DNA of 5,819 nt, taken from the NCBI GenBank assembly GCA_009705235.1, contig WLCR01000075.1, positions 1-5,819 on the forward strand, written 5' to 3'. The first letter of the stretch is position 1; each line of letters begins with the position of its first letter. The notes beneath the pieces are model-generated. The model searched no databases. It saw only the letters and a program-made list of their open reading frames with translations, and had not been told where the DNA came from. The translations under genes were made by a program, and so were the position numbers. This stretch comes from Actinomycetota bacterium (GTDB taxonomy: Bacteria; Actinomycetota; Actinomycetes; Nanopelagicales; Nanopelagicaceae). This document shows, piece after piece, positions 1 to 5,819 of the stretch.

Positions 1-724
1 GTGAATGGCGTTCACCTTCAAACTGCAAAACCACATCAACGATATGTTCTAGAAGTCTAGGGCCTGCAATTGAGCCATCTTTTGTTACATGTCCAACTAA
101 CAACAAAGTGATGTCGCGATCTTTACAGATGCGGATTAGTGCACCAGCAACTTCACGAACCTGAGTAACTCCACCTGGTGCGCCATCTGCTGCAGAACTG
201 CCGATAGTTTGTACTGAGTCAATGATTAAAAGTTGTGGCTTAACAGAATCGATGTGTGCAATAACTGCGCCCAGATCTGTTTCGGATGCAAGAAATAGTT
301 GTGGATCAATTGCATTGATGCGCTCTGCGCGAAGTCGTACTTGGGATGCAGACTCTTCACCACTTATGTACAGCGCAGAGATACCCTTTGATGCAGATTG
401 TGCTGCAACTGAAAGTAGTAATGTGGATTTACCAACACCGGGCTCACCAGCTAATAAGATTGCAGCTCCTGGAACTAAGCCACCACCAAGAACACGATCA
501 AGTTCGGAAACACCTGTTGGACGTGCATGGGCTGCTGATAGATCAACATCACCAATAGGAGTTGCTTTAGCGGTTACATTTCCTGCAACTAGTGACAATT
601 TCTTAGGCGCAGCAATTTCTTCGACAACGCCCCATGCTTGGCATTCACCGCAGCGACCAACCCATTTTTGGGATGTCCAACCGCATTCGGTGCAGCGGAA
701 TGGATCTTTTTCAACCTTGGCCAT
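1..724 (-). CDS. radA: DNA repair protein RadA/Sms, C-terminus cut by window edge
   Basis: RadA is a RecA-like ATPase that helps process recombination intermediates (branch migration) during DNA repair in the cytoplasm. The visible 241 residues show the family order. An N-terminal C4 zinc finger has CTEC at 11-14 and CGEC at 25-28. A Walker A motif GEPGVGKST lies near residues 93-101. A Walker B-like strand LLIIDSVQT ends around 165-172. The segment GHVTKDGSIAGPRLLEHIVD is typical of RadA. The sequence stops at FEGERHS, just before the place where the RadA-specific KNRFG motif and the Lon-like C-terminal domain should follow, so roughly half of a usual 450-residue protein is missing beyond the left edge. 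The ATG start gives the usual MAK-type N-terminus, and an AGGG lies about 9 nt upstream. The gene follows a Cys-rich hypothetical gene on the same strand after 26 bp, so co-transcription is plausible. Identification is very secure. Confidence 0.97.
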   Translation of the reverse strand, partial: MAKVEKDPFRCTECGWTSQKWVGRCGECQAWGVVEEIAAPKKLSLVAGNVTAKATPIGDVDLSAAHARPTGVSELDRVLGGGLVPGAAILLAGEPGVGKSTLLLSVAAQSASKGISALYISGEESASQVRLRAERINAIDPQLFLASETDLGAVIAHIDSVKPQLLIIDSVQTIGSSAADGAPGGVTQVREVAGALIRICKDRDITLLLVGHVTKDGSIAGPRLLEHIVDVVLQFEGERHS

Positions 725-750
725 GAGGTAACCCTATGACAAGGGGCTGA

Positions 751-1563
751 CTATTTCTTCTGGGCAGCCAATGTTGCTGGATGCTGAATGATAAACAGCG
801 GAAGGTTGCGGGCTGCAGAGTCACGAATATGTTGCATGCGGACATCACATAGGCGCGCTAATTCGTTATAAGCGTCCTTACCCATCAGAAGTTCAAGCTC
901 GTATTTGTTAGAGACATACACAGGCTCTGTTCCAACGTGAGCATCGCTGTTACTTGTGCAGTACCAATCAAAATCTTCGCCGCCATCGCCCCATGCAAGG
1001 CGCTCGTACTCGCCGATTACTGTGACTGAGTATTCGCGCTCGCCGTATTCGCGAGTTTCAAAGCTACGGCGAAGTGGTAACTGCCAACACACATCAGGCT
1101 TTGTATCTGCAAAGTGCTTTCCATCGCGTTGTGCAACATGATGAAGCACGCAACCAAATGAACCAGTGAAACCTTCAGCTTCGTAACCCTTACGGTTTAA
1201 GAAAATACACCCATTATCTACGCGACGAGTTTTACGTTCGCCGTCTTCATCTTTTTCTGAAATTCGTAAATCACCGCCGGGCTTCTTTGGGCGTGCTTCG
1301 TTATAGAACTGCCACATTTCAGGAGTTAGATAGGCAGCAGCTTTAATTGTGCGCTCTTCATCAGCCTTATCTGTATACATCGCACCTTCTGTGCAACATC
1401 CCGAAAATGGTTGGCTTTTAAAAACACCTTGGCAGCCATCGCCGTAAATGCATGTCCAATAGGAGGTTAACCAAGTCAGATCGCACTTGAAAATAGTTTC
1501 AGCATCATTTGGGTCGAAGAATTCAACCCAATCGCGCGCAAATCCAGCTTTAACTTCAGACAT
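751..1563 (-). CDS. Conserved Cys-rich hypothetical protein, possible metal or Fe-S cluster binder (YkgJ/DUF3109-like pattern)
   Basis: The function is unknown. With the ATG start at 1563 the product has 270 residues (MSEVKAGFARDW...) and ten cysteines: C27, C38, C44, the pair C56-C57, C119, C138, C159, C202 and C239. The order of Cys-rich blocks (C..C..C..CC, then GCIFL, GCVLHH and KPDVCWQLPLR) resembles the cysteine-cluster pattern of YkgJ/DUF3109-type proteins, where such cysteines are thought to hold a metal or Fe-S cluster; this assignment is inference. No signal peptide or membrane helix is visible, so the protein is probably cytoplasmic. A longer TTG-start version reaching 1614 would overlap proC and adds a poor N-terminus, so I prefer the ATG. 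No clear Shine-Dalgarno lies upstream of it, but a TAGGCT box lies 8 nt upstream, which suits a short or absent leader. radA follows after 26 bp on the same strand. The gene is divergent from proC. Confidence 0.85.
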   Translation of the reverse strand: MSEVKAGFARDWVEFFDPNDAETIFKCDLTWLTSYWTCIYGDGCQGVFKSQPFSGCCTEGAMYTDKADEERTIKAAAYLTPEMWQFYNEARPKKPGGDLRISEKDEDGERKTRRVDNGCIFLNRKGYEAEGFTGSFGCVLHHVAQRDGKHFADTKPDVCWQLPLRRSFETREYGEREYSVTVIGEYERLAWGDGGEDFDWYCTSNSDAHVGTEPVYVSNKYELELLMGKDAYNELARLCDVRMQHIRDSAARNLPLFIIQHPATLAAQKK

Positions 1564-1571
1564 AGTCGCAG

Positions 1572-1596
1572 AGCCTACAGGCATAACAGGTAGGCT
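1572..1596. promoter_or_regulatory. Divergent promoter region with inverted repeat carrying two outward TAGGCT boxes
   Basis: The 39-bp gap between the divergent starts contains a perfect inverted repeat: AGCCTAC (1572-1578), an 11-nt spacer, and GTAGGCT (1590-1596). Each arm carries TAGGCT reading outward, a match to the TANNNT form of actinobacterial -10 elements. The right box ends 6 nt before the proC ATG, as expected for a leaderless transcript. The left box ends 8 nt before the ATG of the Cys-rich gene. No convincing -35 hexamer is visible on either side. It could equally be an operator for a dimeric regulator. Promoter function is inferred. Confidence 0.4.
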
Positions 1597-1602
1597 TGAT
1601 AC

Positions 1603-2406
1603 ATGAATCAACAATCACAGGTTGCAGTTGTCGGCGCCGGCATTATGGGCGAAGCCTTGATTTCTGCATTGATTTCATCTGGTGTTAATCCAGAGTTGAT
1701 CACGATTTCAGAAAAGCGTGCAGATCGAAGCGCAGAGCTGATTGCAAAGTATTCAATCAGGCAAGCACCATTGGCACACAATGTTGCAGCCGCAGATGCT
1801 CTGTTATTGGTCGTTAAGCCTCAGGATATGGCTGGGGTGCTTGAAGAAATCAAGGGAACAATTAATCCATCTGCAGTTGTAATCACCTTTGCAGCTGGCA
1901 AGACAATCTCATTTATCTCCAAGGGATTAGGTACTGGCAATCCAGTTGTTCGGGTAATGCCAAATACACCGACACTGGTGGGTGCCGGAATGGCTGCAGC
2001 ATCAATGGGTGCTGGTGTCACAGATACACAAAAGCAATTTGTGCTTGAATTCTTGGCCGCCACTGGGAAAGTAATTGAAGTGACAGAGCAACTGCAGGAT
2101 GCAGTTACTGCAACGAGCGGATCTGGACCTGCCTACTTTTTCGCGTTTGTGGAAGCTATGGTTGCTGGAGCAAGAGATCTTGGCCTCAGCGAATCTGATG
2201 CGACGACGTTGACTATTCAGACAATTGTCGGTGCGGCAAGGTTATTAGAAGAATCCGATAAGAGCCCAACAACGCTACGCGAAAATGTCACCAGCCCCAA
2301 TGGGACAACCGCCGCTGCGCTCGCTTCATTTGCATCAAGTGATCTCAACTCAATGGTTGCTACGGCAATGAAGGCGGCTCGCGATCGTTCGCAGGAATTA
2401 GCGTGA
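1603..2406 (+). CDS. proC: Pyrroline-5-carboxylate reductase
   Basis: This enzyme performs the last step of proline synthesis, reducing 1-pyrroline-5-carboxylate to L-proline with NAD(P)H in the cytoplasm. The 267 residues match the usual family length. An N-terminal Rossmann fold shows VVGAGIMG (9-16), followed by VVKPQD at 70-75 and the conserved VRVMPNTP at 116-123. The C-terminal dimerisation and active-site half contains TATSGSGPAYFF (169-180) and the P5CR signature around VTSPNGTTAAAL (229-240). The basic pair K38-R39 after the second strand is compatible with NADPH use, which is inference. The ATG at 1603 sits 6 nt behind a TAGGCT box, with no Shine-Dalgarno, suggesting leaderless translation. 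The gene overlaps the next one by 4 bp. No other proline genes are in the window. Confidence 0.97.
   Translation: MNQQSQVAVVGAGIMGEALISALISSGVNPELITISEKRADRSAELIAKYSIRQAPLAHNVAAADALLLVVKPQDMAGVLEEIKGTINPSAVVITFAAGKTISFISKGLGTGNPVVRVMPNTPTLVGAGMAAASMGAGVTDTQKQFVLEFLAATGKVIEVTEQLQDAVTATSGSGPAYFFAFVEAMVAGARDLGLSESDATTLTIQTIVGAARLLEESDKSPTTLRENVTSPNGTTAAALASFASSDLNSMVATAMKAARDRSQELA
2393..2396 (+). promoter_or_regulatory. Ribosome binding site for the secreted propeller gene
   Basis: AGGA lies 6 nt before the GTG at 2403, inside the last codons of proC. It supports the GTG start, which overlaps the proC stop in the sequence GTGA, and suggests translational coupling. The chosen start places a textbook signal peptide at the N-terminus. 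Confidence 0.6.
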
Positions 2407-3593
2407 AACGCTTTGTAGCTTTTGTTGTACTTGTATCACTTGTAATTGCTCCAGTCTCACATGCTGCACCGAAGAAGATCGCGGTCAAAACATTACAGCT
2501 ACTAACATCTATTGGCACACCTGAAGAAGTAAGCGGCGTGGTAGTAAGTGGCAAAACAATAATTATCTACGGCACAAAAGCTTCTAAAGCATATGCCCGG
2601 GCTATTGATTCAACAGGTAAAGAGCTCTGGAATTTATCGCTAGATCAATCAACTGCTTCTATAGCAACAGCGGCGGCAGTTGATTCTTCTGGTGACATTT
2701 GGATTACAGGTGCAACTCCACTCACCACGGGATTAATCACACCTTCACCAACAGCAACGCCTTTTGATCCAGATAAGACCGTGATTCCACCATCTGTATT
2801 TATTGGTGATTTACAAGCTGTAGCTCTTTGGAAAGTTAGCGTAACTGGGTCCCTTTTATTTACATATACATTGCCAACTAGTTCTGTTTTATTTCCAACC
2901 GCAATAAGTGTTGATAAAAGCGGTGCATCTGTAGTTGGGATTATCGCAACGGACAAAGGAAACGCTGGTTTCTTGGTTAACGCAGATTCAACTGGCGCGT
3001 TTTCGAAGCTACTGAAGATCGGCATATCTTCTACAACATCAGATGCGATCGTTCGGCACATTGATGGAAGTTTTACTGTGACAGGTTCGAGTTCTGAAAC
3101 CCTAATGGGCAAAAAAGTTGTAGGTATAACAGATGGAGTTTTGGTAAAGGTATCGAAGTCTTTAAAGATTACATCTGTAGTTCGAAGCTCCATTACGAAA
3201 GGTAAACGTATTTGGAACAGTGCTTCTTCTTCACTACTTCTTGCCGGTGAAGTTACGGCTTCAAATAAAACAGAATCTGCGGTTACAAAGTTTTCAACTT
3301 CCTTTGTTCCAACTTGGACTTACCGATTTGCCTCCACCGGCCCAGCACTTTCTGCAGGTAGCACTCAAGTATTTTTCATTTCAACAGGCACAGTTGCACA
3401 ACTGAATTGGAACCCTAAAACTCCAACACCGTTATTGGTTACTTTTGACTCCAAGGGTGTTATTACTGCAGCCAATAGCGGCCCCATTGGCCAGAAAGAA
3501 GTGCTTGGACTGCTCATTTCTAAGGAGCTAGGGGTTTTGGCCCTTACTTCAAGCGCAGAATCGGTTTCGATATTTACCCTACTTACGCGGTAA
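2403..3593 (+). CDS. Predicted secreted protein, probable beta-propeller, function unknown
   Basis: I do not recognise this 396-residue protein as a named family. The N-terminus MKRFVAFVVLVSLVIAPVSHA is a clear Sec signal peptide: KR, a hydrophobic core at about 4-18, and likely cleavage after A21 or A22. The mature part is rich in Ser, Thr, Val and Gly and contains no cysteine. It shows loosely repeated strand-turn units such as AYARAIDSTGKELWNLSL (63-80), AVDSSGDIWITGAT (92-105), AISVDKSGASVVGI (167-180) and LLVTFDSKGVITAA (344-357). These resemble PQQ-like or SBBP-type propeller blades; the fold is inferred. A Pro/Thr-rich stretch near 105-130 may be a loop or linker. There is no C-terminal sorting signal or membrane anchor, so the product is probably released or loosely held outside the cell. 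The GTG start overlaps the proC stop by 4 bp and has a good Shine-Dalgarno. The bS22 gene follows after 50 bp. Confidence 0.88.
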   Translation: MKRFVAFVVLVSLVIAPVSHAAPKKIAVKTLQLLTSIGTPEEVSGVVVSGKTIIIYGTKASKAYARAIDSTGKELWNLSLDQSTASIATAAAVDSSGDIWITGATPLTTGLITPSPTATPFDPDKTVIPPSVFIGDLQAVALWKVSVTGSLLFTYTLPTSSVLFPTAISVDKSGASVVGIIATDKGNAGFLVNADSTGAFSKLLKIGISSTTSDAIVRHIDGSFTVTGSSSETLMGKKVVGITDGVLVKVSKSLKITSVVRSSITKGKRIWNSASSSLLLAGEVTASNKTESAVTKFSTSFVPTWTYRFASTGPALSAGSTQVFFISTGTVAQLNWNPKTPTPLLVTFDSKGVITAANSGPIGQKEVLGLLISKELGVLALTSSAESVSIFTLLTR

Positions 3594-3643
3594 CCTAAAC
3601 CCCCGCACACTCAGTGCGACCTTTAGAAATGAGAGCGTGACAT

Positions 3644-3742
3644 ATGGGTTCCGTAATTAAAAAGCGACGCAAGCGCATGGCGAAGAAGAAGCACAAGAAG
3701 CTTCTTAAAAAGACTCGCATTCAGCGCCGTAACGCTAAGTAA
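3644..3742 (+). CDS. Small ribosomal subunit protein bS22 (AURKAIP1/COX24 domain)
   Basis: This short gene encodes 32 residues. It begins [12 protein letters not shown] and ends RIQRRNAK, and about half of all residues are Lys or Arg. From memory it is nearly the same as the 33-residue mycobacterial protein (Rv0500B type), seen in mycobacterial ribosome structures as bS22, an extra small-subunit protein. It should act inside the 30S subunit, contacting rRNA through its basic helix. An in-frame TGA at 3638-3640 excludes any upstream extension, so ATG 3644 is the first possible start in this frame. A weak GAGAG lies 8 nt before it. In Mycobacterium the gene also lies close downstream of proC. 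Here a secreted-protein gene stands between them, and I see no BldC-like HTH gene. It converges with the metalloprotease gene with only 3 bp between stops. Confidence 0.93.
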   Translation: MGSVIKKRRKRMAKKKHKKLLKKTRIQRRNAK

Positions 3743-3745
3743 TAA

Positions 3746-5819
3746 TTACGGCTTTAAAAGTGCAAGCTTGCCATTAATTGTGGCAAGCAGATATTTGATT
3801 CTATTAACGGTTACCCAAGCGCTCTGAGTTGGTTCAGAGCCTTGGGTACTGCTTACTAAACGTATTGCAGCTTGGCCCAAATCTTTTTTGGTAATGTCTA
3901 GTGCACACAATCTTTCCTGACAATTAAAAATAATTGTCCTTCCATCTGTTGCTAAGTACTCGCCAGGTGTTCCGAAATTCTCGGTTGTTAACTTCGAAAT
4001 CTTTGTTGGATCACTCAAAAGGGCCCAACGTACTTGATTGGGCTTTGGTGCTGTAGCTGTTGATGCAGCTAACCATGTTGCCATTACATCGCCAGGTACC
4101 TTCGCAAGTGCAACATCAAAGCCAAAGACCGAAGCCTCATCAGTTGAAACATCTAGTGTTTGATAAACCCATGAACGTGGATCAATACCAGTGCGTGTTG
4201 CAATTCGAATTGCGCCAGAAGTAATTTCTTTCTTAAGGTTCATTGACACAACTGAATCGTATGCAACATAAACCTTGGCACCATCAAAAATTGCTTGTAG
4301 GTGGAATCCAACATCGCCTGTACTGCGACCGTCCGTTTTGCGATCACCATCAAGTAGCTCATATTTCCAAGGAAAAGTCTTTGTCTTGACTGCGCCAAGT
4401 AATACCCCTTGTGTTTCGTCACGATAAAAGACCTGCACTGAACTAGCCGTAGCGACACAGGCGTTAGCAACGCTGACATCACTGGAAGTGCGCACTCGAA
4501 CTAAATCTGTGTACTCGTTGACCGTAGGGCCATTGCCATCAACTACTTCAATTACAAATGTTTTACCGTTGTAGGCTGCGTATCGAAGGTCTTTTTCAGT
4601 TGAATCACTGTAGAAAATGTGAAGAGTTTGTTTTGCACCAATGCCATTGACACACATAGAAATGGAACCGGAAATAGTGTCCGTGGTACGTCCACTACTT
4701 CCGCCAGAGCCATCGACCGTTACTTTTTTCCACTTCTTGCCATCGTAAGTGGCAAGCTTTAGATCACCAGTCTTTGTGTCGGTATATGCAATTGCAGGTT
4801 GGCCATTAAATGTTGTACTTACAACGCTTTTCCCATCAGCAGCGCTATCTAAGACTGTGCTCATCCAACCGGGCTGCGGTATAACTGTCTTAGTTGTTAC
4901 GGGGTCAGATACACCTAAAGCATTTTTTGCCACGACTGAAAAAGTGTACGGCGTACCATTTTTTAAACCAGTCATCAGGACTGGGCTGGAGACTGATTTC
5001 TTTTCAAAACCTGTTTTGATGTTTTTAACAACATATTCGCTGATTTGGGCGGTTCGTAAATTCACCGGTGGGTCAAAAGAAATTAGTGCAGTTGAATCAC
5101 CTGTGAAAGCCTGAACATTTCGAGGCGAAAGTGGAAGTTCTGTTGCAACACCTGCCGGAGGCTTGTTGCGCATGTCTTCCATCATTGCCAATAGAAGTGG
5201 ACCAGGTTCACGAAATACTTCTCCTGGATCAAGACTGGGGGTCATTACTGAATCAAGCCCAGACTTTGAAAAGGTAAATTCATCCAAGTGTGATGTTGAT
5301 GAACCAGATTCATACCTAGATGGCGTGTACATCTTAGGTTTGATTCCACCATTTGCTTTGATTCCAAGAGCACCGTTCCATACCAATGATGAAGTTAGTG
5401 CAACGCCAAGCTCTTTTGAAGGTGTTGGCAAATCGGCGAGACGACGTCCATCTGAAGTCTGTAGGTATGCATCAAAAGGTGTTGGCTGGTCCAAGCTACC
5501 TAATGCAAAAGATGGATCGTATGAATCATTGGAGAGAAAACCAAGACCATGGCCTAGTTCGTGAATGAATACAGATTCAAGATCATATTCATTTGATGAT
5601 GGAGCGCCATCGCCTCGCATATTCCATGTGGCTGCAGAGTTAACTTGAATAATAATTTCAGGATCAGCTTTATCTAAATCTTTTCCAGCCAATGCGTTAG
5701 CAGTAGCAGATGAATACCACAATGATGGATCGGGTGCACCTGAAAATGCTGAAAAGAAACTACCTGGACGGGCACTTCCCAGTACGCCCCATGAACTCGA
5801 TCTTCCCCATGATGCGTCA
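3746..5819 (-). CDS. Secreted metalloprotease-like protein (HELGH zinc motif, FN3 domain, C-terminal propeller), N-terminus beyond window
   Basis: The reading frame stays open to the right edge, so the true start and any signal peptide lie outside; 690 residues are visible. A zincin-type domain has the motif HELGHGLGF, with H86, E87 and H90 as predicted ligands and catalytic Glu. At the metzincin third-ligand position there is Ser instead of His or Asp. A downstream SHLDE (H177) followed by SVMTP (M192, Met-turn-like) may complete the site; this is inferred. A fibronectin type III domain spans roughly 230-318 (SPRNVQAF... to NGTPYTFSVVAKNALGVS). The last ~370 residues show about seven repeats 47-62 residues apart, for example IAYTDTKTGDLKLATYDG near 343 and IFYSDSTEKDLRYAAYNG near 401, suggesting a seven-bladed propeller. 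It probably cleaves or binds an extracellular polymer; the substrate is unknown. C633 and C638 could form a disulfide. No LPXTG or C-terminal membrane helix is present. It is convergent with the bS22 gene. Confidence 0.9.
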   Translation of the reverse strand, partial: DASWGRSSSWGVLGSARPGSFFSAFSGAPDPSLWYSSATANALAGKDLDKADPEIIIQVNSAATWNMRGDGAPSSNEYDLESVFIHELGHGLGFLSNDSYDPSFALGSLDQPTPFDAYLQTSDGRRLADLPTPSKELGVALTSSLVWNGALGIKANGGIKPKMYTPSRYESGSSTSHLDEFTFSKSGLDSVMTPSLDPGEVFREPGPLLLAMMEDMRNKPPAGVATELPLSPRNVQAFTGDSTALISFDPPVNLRTAQISEYVVKNIKTGFEKKSVSSPVLMTGLKNGTPYTFSVVAKNALGVSDPVTTKTVIPQPGWMSTVLDSAADGKSVVSTTFNGQPAIAYTDTKTGDLKLATYDGKKWKKVTVDGSGGSSGRTTDTISGSISMCVNGIGAKQTLHIFYSDSTEKDLRYAAYNGKTFVIEVVDGNGPTVNEYTDLVRVRTSSDVSVANACVATASSVQVFYRDETQGVLLGAVKTKTFPWKYELLDGDRKTDGRSTGDVGFHLQAIFDGAKVYVAYDSVVSMNLKKEITSGAIRIATRTGIDPRSWVYQTLDVSTDEASVFGFDVALAKVPGDVMATWLAASTATAPKPNQVRWALLSDPTKISKLTTENFGTPGEYLATDGRTIIFNCQERLCALDITKKDLGQAAIRLVSSTQGSEPTQSAWVTVNRIKYLLATINGKLALLKP
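3766..3788 (+). terminator. Possible terminator hairpin after the bS22 gene
   Basis: GCTTGCCA (3766-3773) and TGGCAAGC (3781-3788) form a perfect 8-bp stem with a 7-nt AT-rich loop, 23 nt after the bS22 stop. The following plus-strand sequence AGATATTTGATTC is only loosely T-rich. The element lies inside the last codons of the opposing protease gene. On the minus strand it is followed by CTTTT and then the stop codon. It could act on either transcript, but activity is inferred. Confidence 0.4.
3812..3848. repeat. Strong imperfect inverted repeat, 15-bp hairpin, within the protease 3' end
   Basis: TACCCAAG (3812-3819) pairs with CTTGGGTA (3841-3848), and GCTCTGA (3821-3827) pairs with TCAGAGC (3834-3840). 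One C (3820) is bulged and the loop is GTTGGT. That is 15 base pairs, unusually strong for coding sequence. There is no T-run directly after it on either strand. It lies about 70 nt past the bS22 stop, so it may back up the smaller hairpin in stopping plus-strand transcription, or protect an RNA 3' end. Confidence 0.5.

Noticed and set aside
222..731. Plus-strand 169-residue open frame
   Set aside because: It is antisense to radA, whose translation matches the family without interruption; the product has low-complexity shadow composition.
1564..1614. TTG-start extension of the Cys-rich gene
   Set aside because: It would overlap the proC start and cover the palindromic promoter gap. The extra 17 residues look unlike a conserved N-terminus.
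2645..3193. Minus-strand 182-residue open frame
   Set aside because: It is antisense to the secreted propeller gene, which has a signal peptide, a ribosome binding site and coherent repeats.
3604..3618. Short inverted repeat CGCAC-ACTCA-GTGCG between the secreted gene and the bS22 gene
   Set aside because: The stem has only 5 bp and no T-run follows, so it is too weak to call a terminator.
4749..5114. Plus-strand frame of 121 residues, and the neighbouring one at 5163-5564
   Set aside because: Both are antisense to the protease gene across its FN3 and zinc-protease domains, which are clearly real.
5720..5722. TTG codon as the start of the protease
   Set aside because: The frame continues without a stop to the window edge and the upstream residues look like protein, so the gene begins outside.

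Overview
The window looks like part of a streamlined, moderate-to-low GC actinobacterial chromosome. A freshwater acI/Nanopelagicales-type organism is my best guess, but this is inference from gene content and base composition, without a marker gene. The strongest lineage clue is a 32-residue, very basic bS22 (AURKAIP1/COX24-type) ribosomal protein close downstream of proC, an arrangement I recall from Mycobacterium (Rv0500 to Rv0500B).

Left part (minus strand): a Cys-rich conserved hypothetical protein (1563 to 751) is followed after 26 bp by radA/sms (724 to the left edge, C-terminus missing). They share a direction and could be one transcription unit. Middle part (plus strand): proC (1603-2406) overlaps by 4 bp a gene for a secreted, cysteine-free, probably beta-propeller protein (2403-3593). 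After 50 bp comes the bS22 gene (3644-3742). Right part (minus strand): a large secreted metalloprotease-like protein runs from beyond the right edge to 3746. It has a zinc-protease domain with an HELGH motif, a fibronectin type III domain and a C-terminal region that reads like a seven-bladed propeller. Its stop lies 3 bp from the bS22 stop, so these two genes converge.

The minus-strand pair and proC diverge from a 39-bp gap. The gap holds a perfect 7-bp inverted repeat, and each arm contains an outward-facing TANNNT box (TAGGCT), compatible with paired, nearly leaderless promoters. At the convergent junction, two strong inverted repeats lie inside the 3' end of the protease gene and may end transcription.

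Functionally the window mixes housekeeping genes (recombinational repair, proline synthesis, ribosome) with two predicted exported proteins. I see no mobile element, CRISPR array, tRNA or rRNA, and no clear new multi-gene system. The most interesting items are the divergent promoter palindrome, the hairpins at the convergent 3' ends, the atypical zinc site of the protease and the uncharacterised Cys-rich protein. All coordinates, residue counts and motif readings were made by eye.
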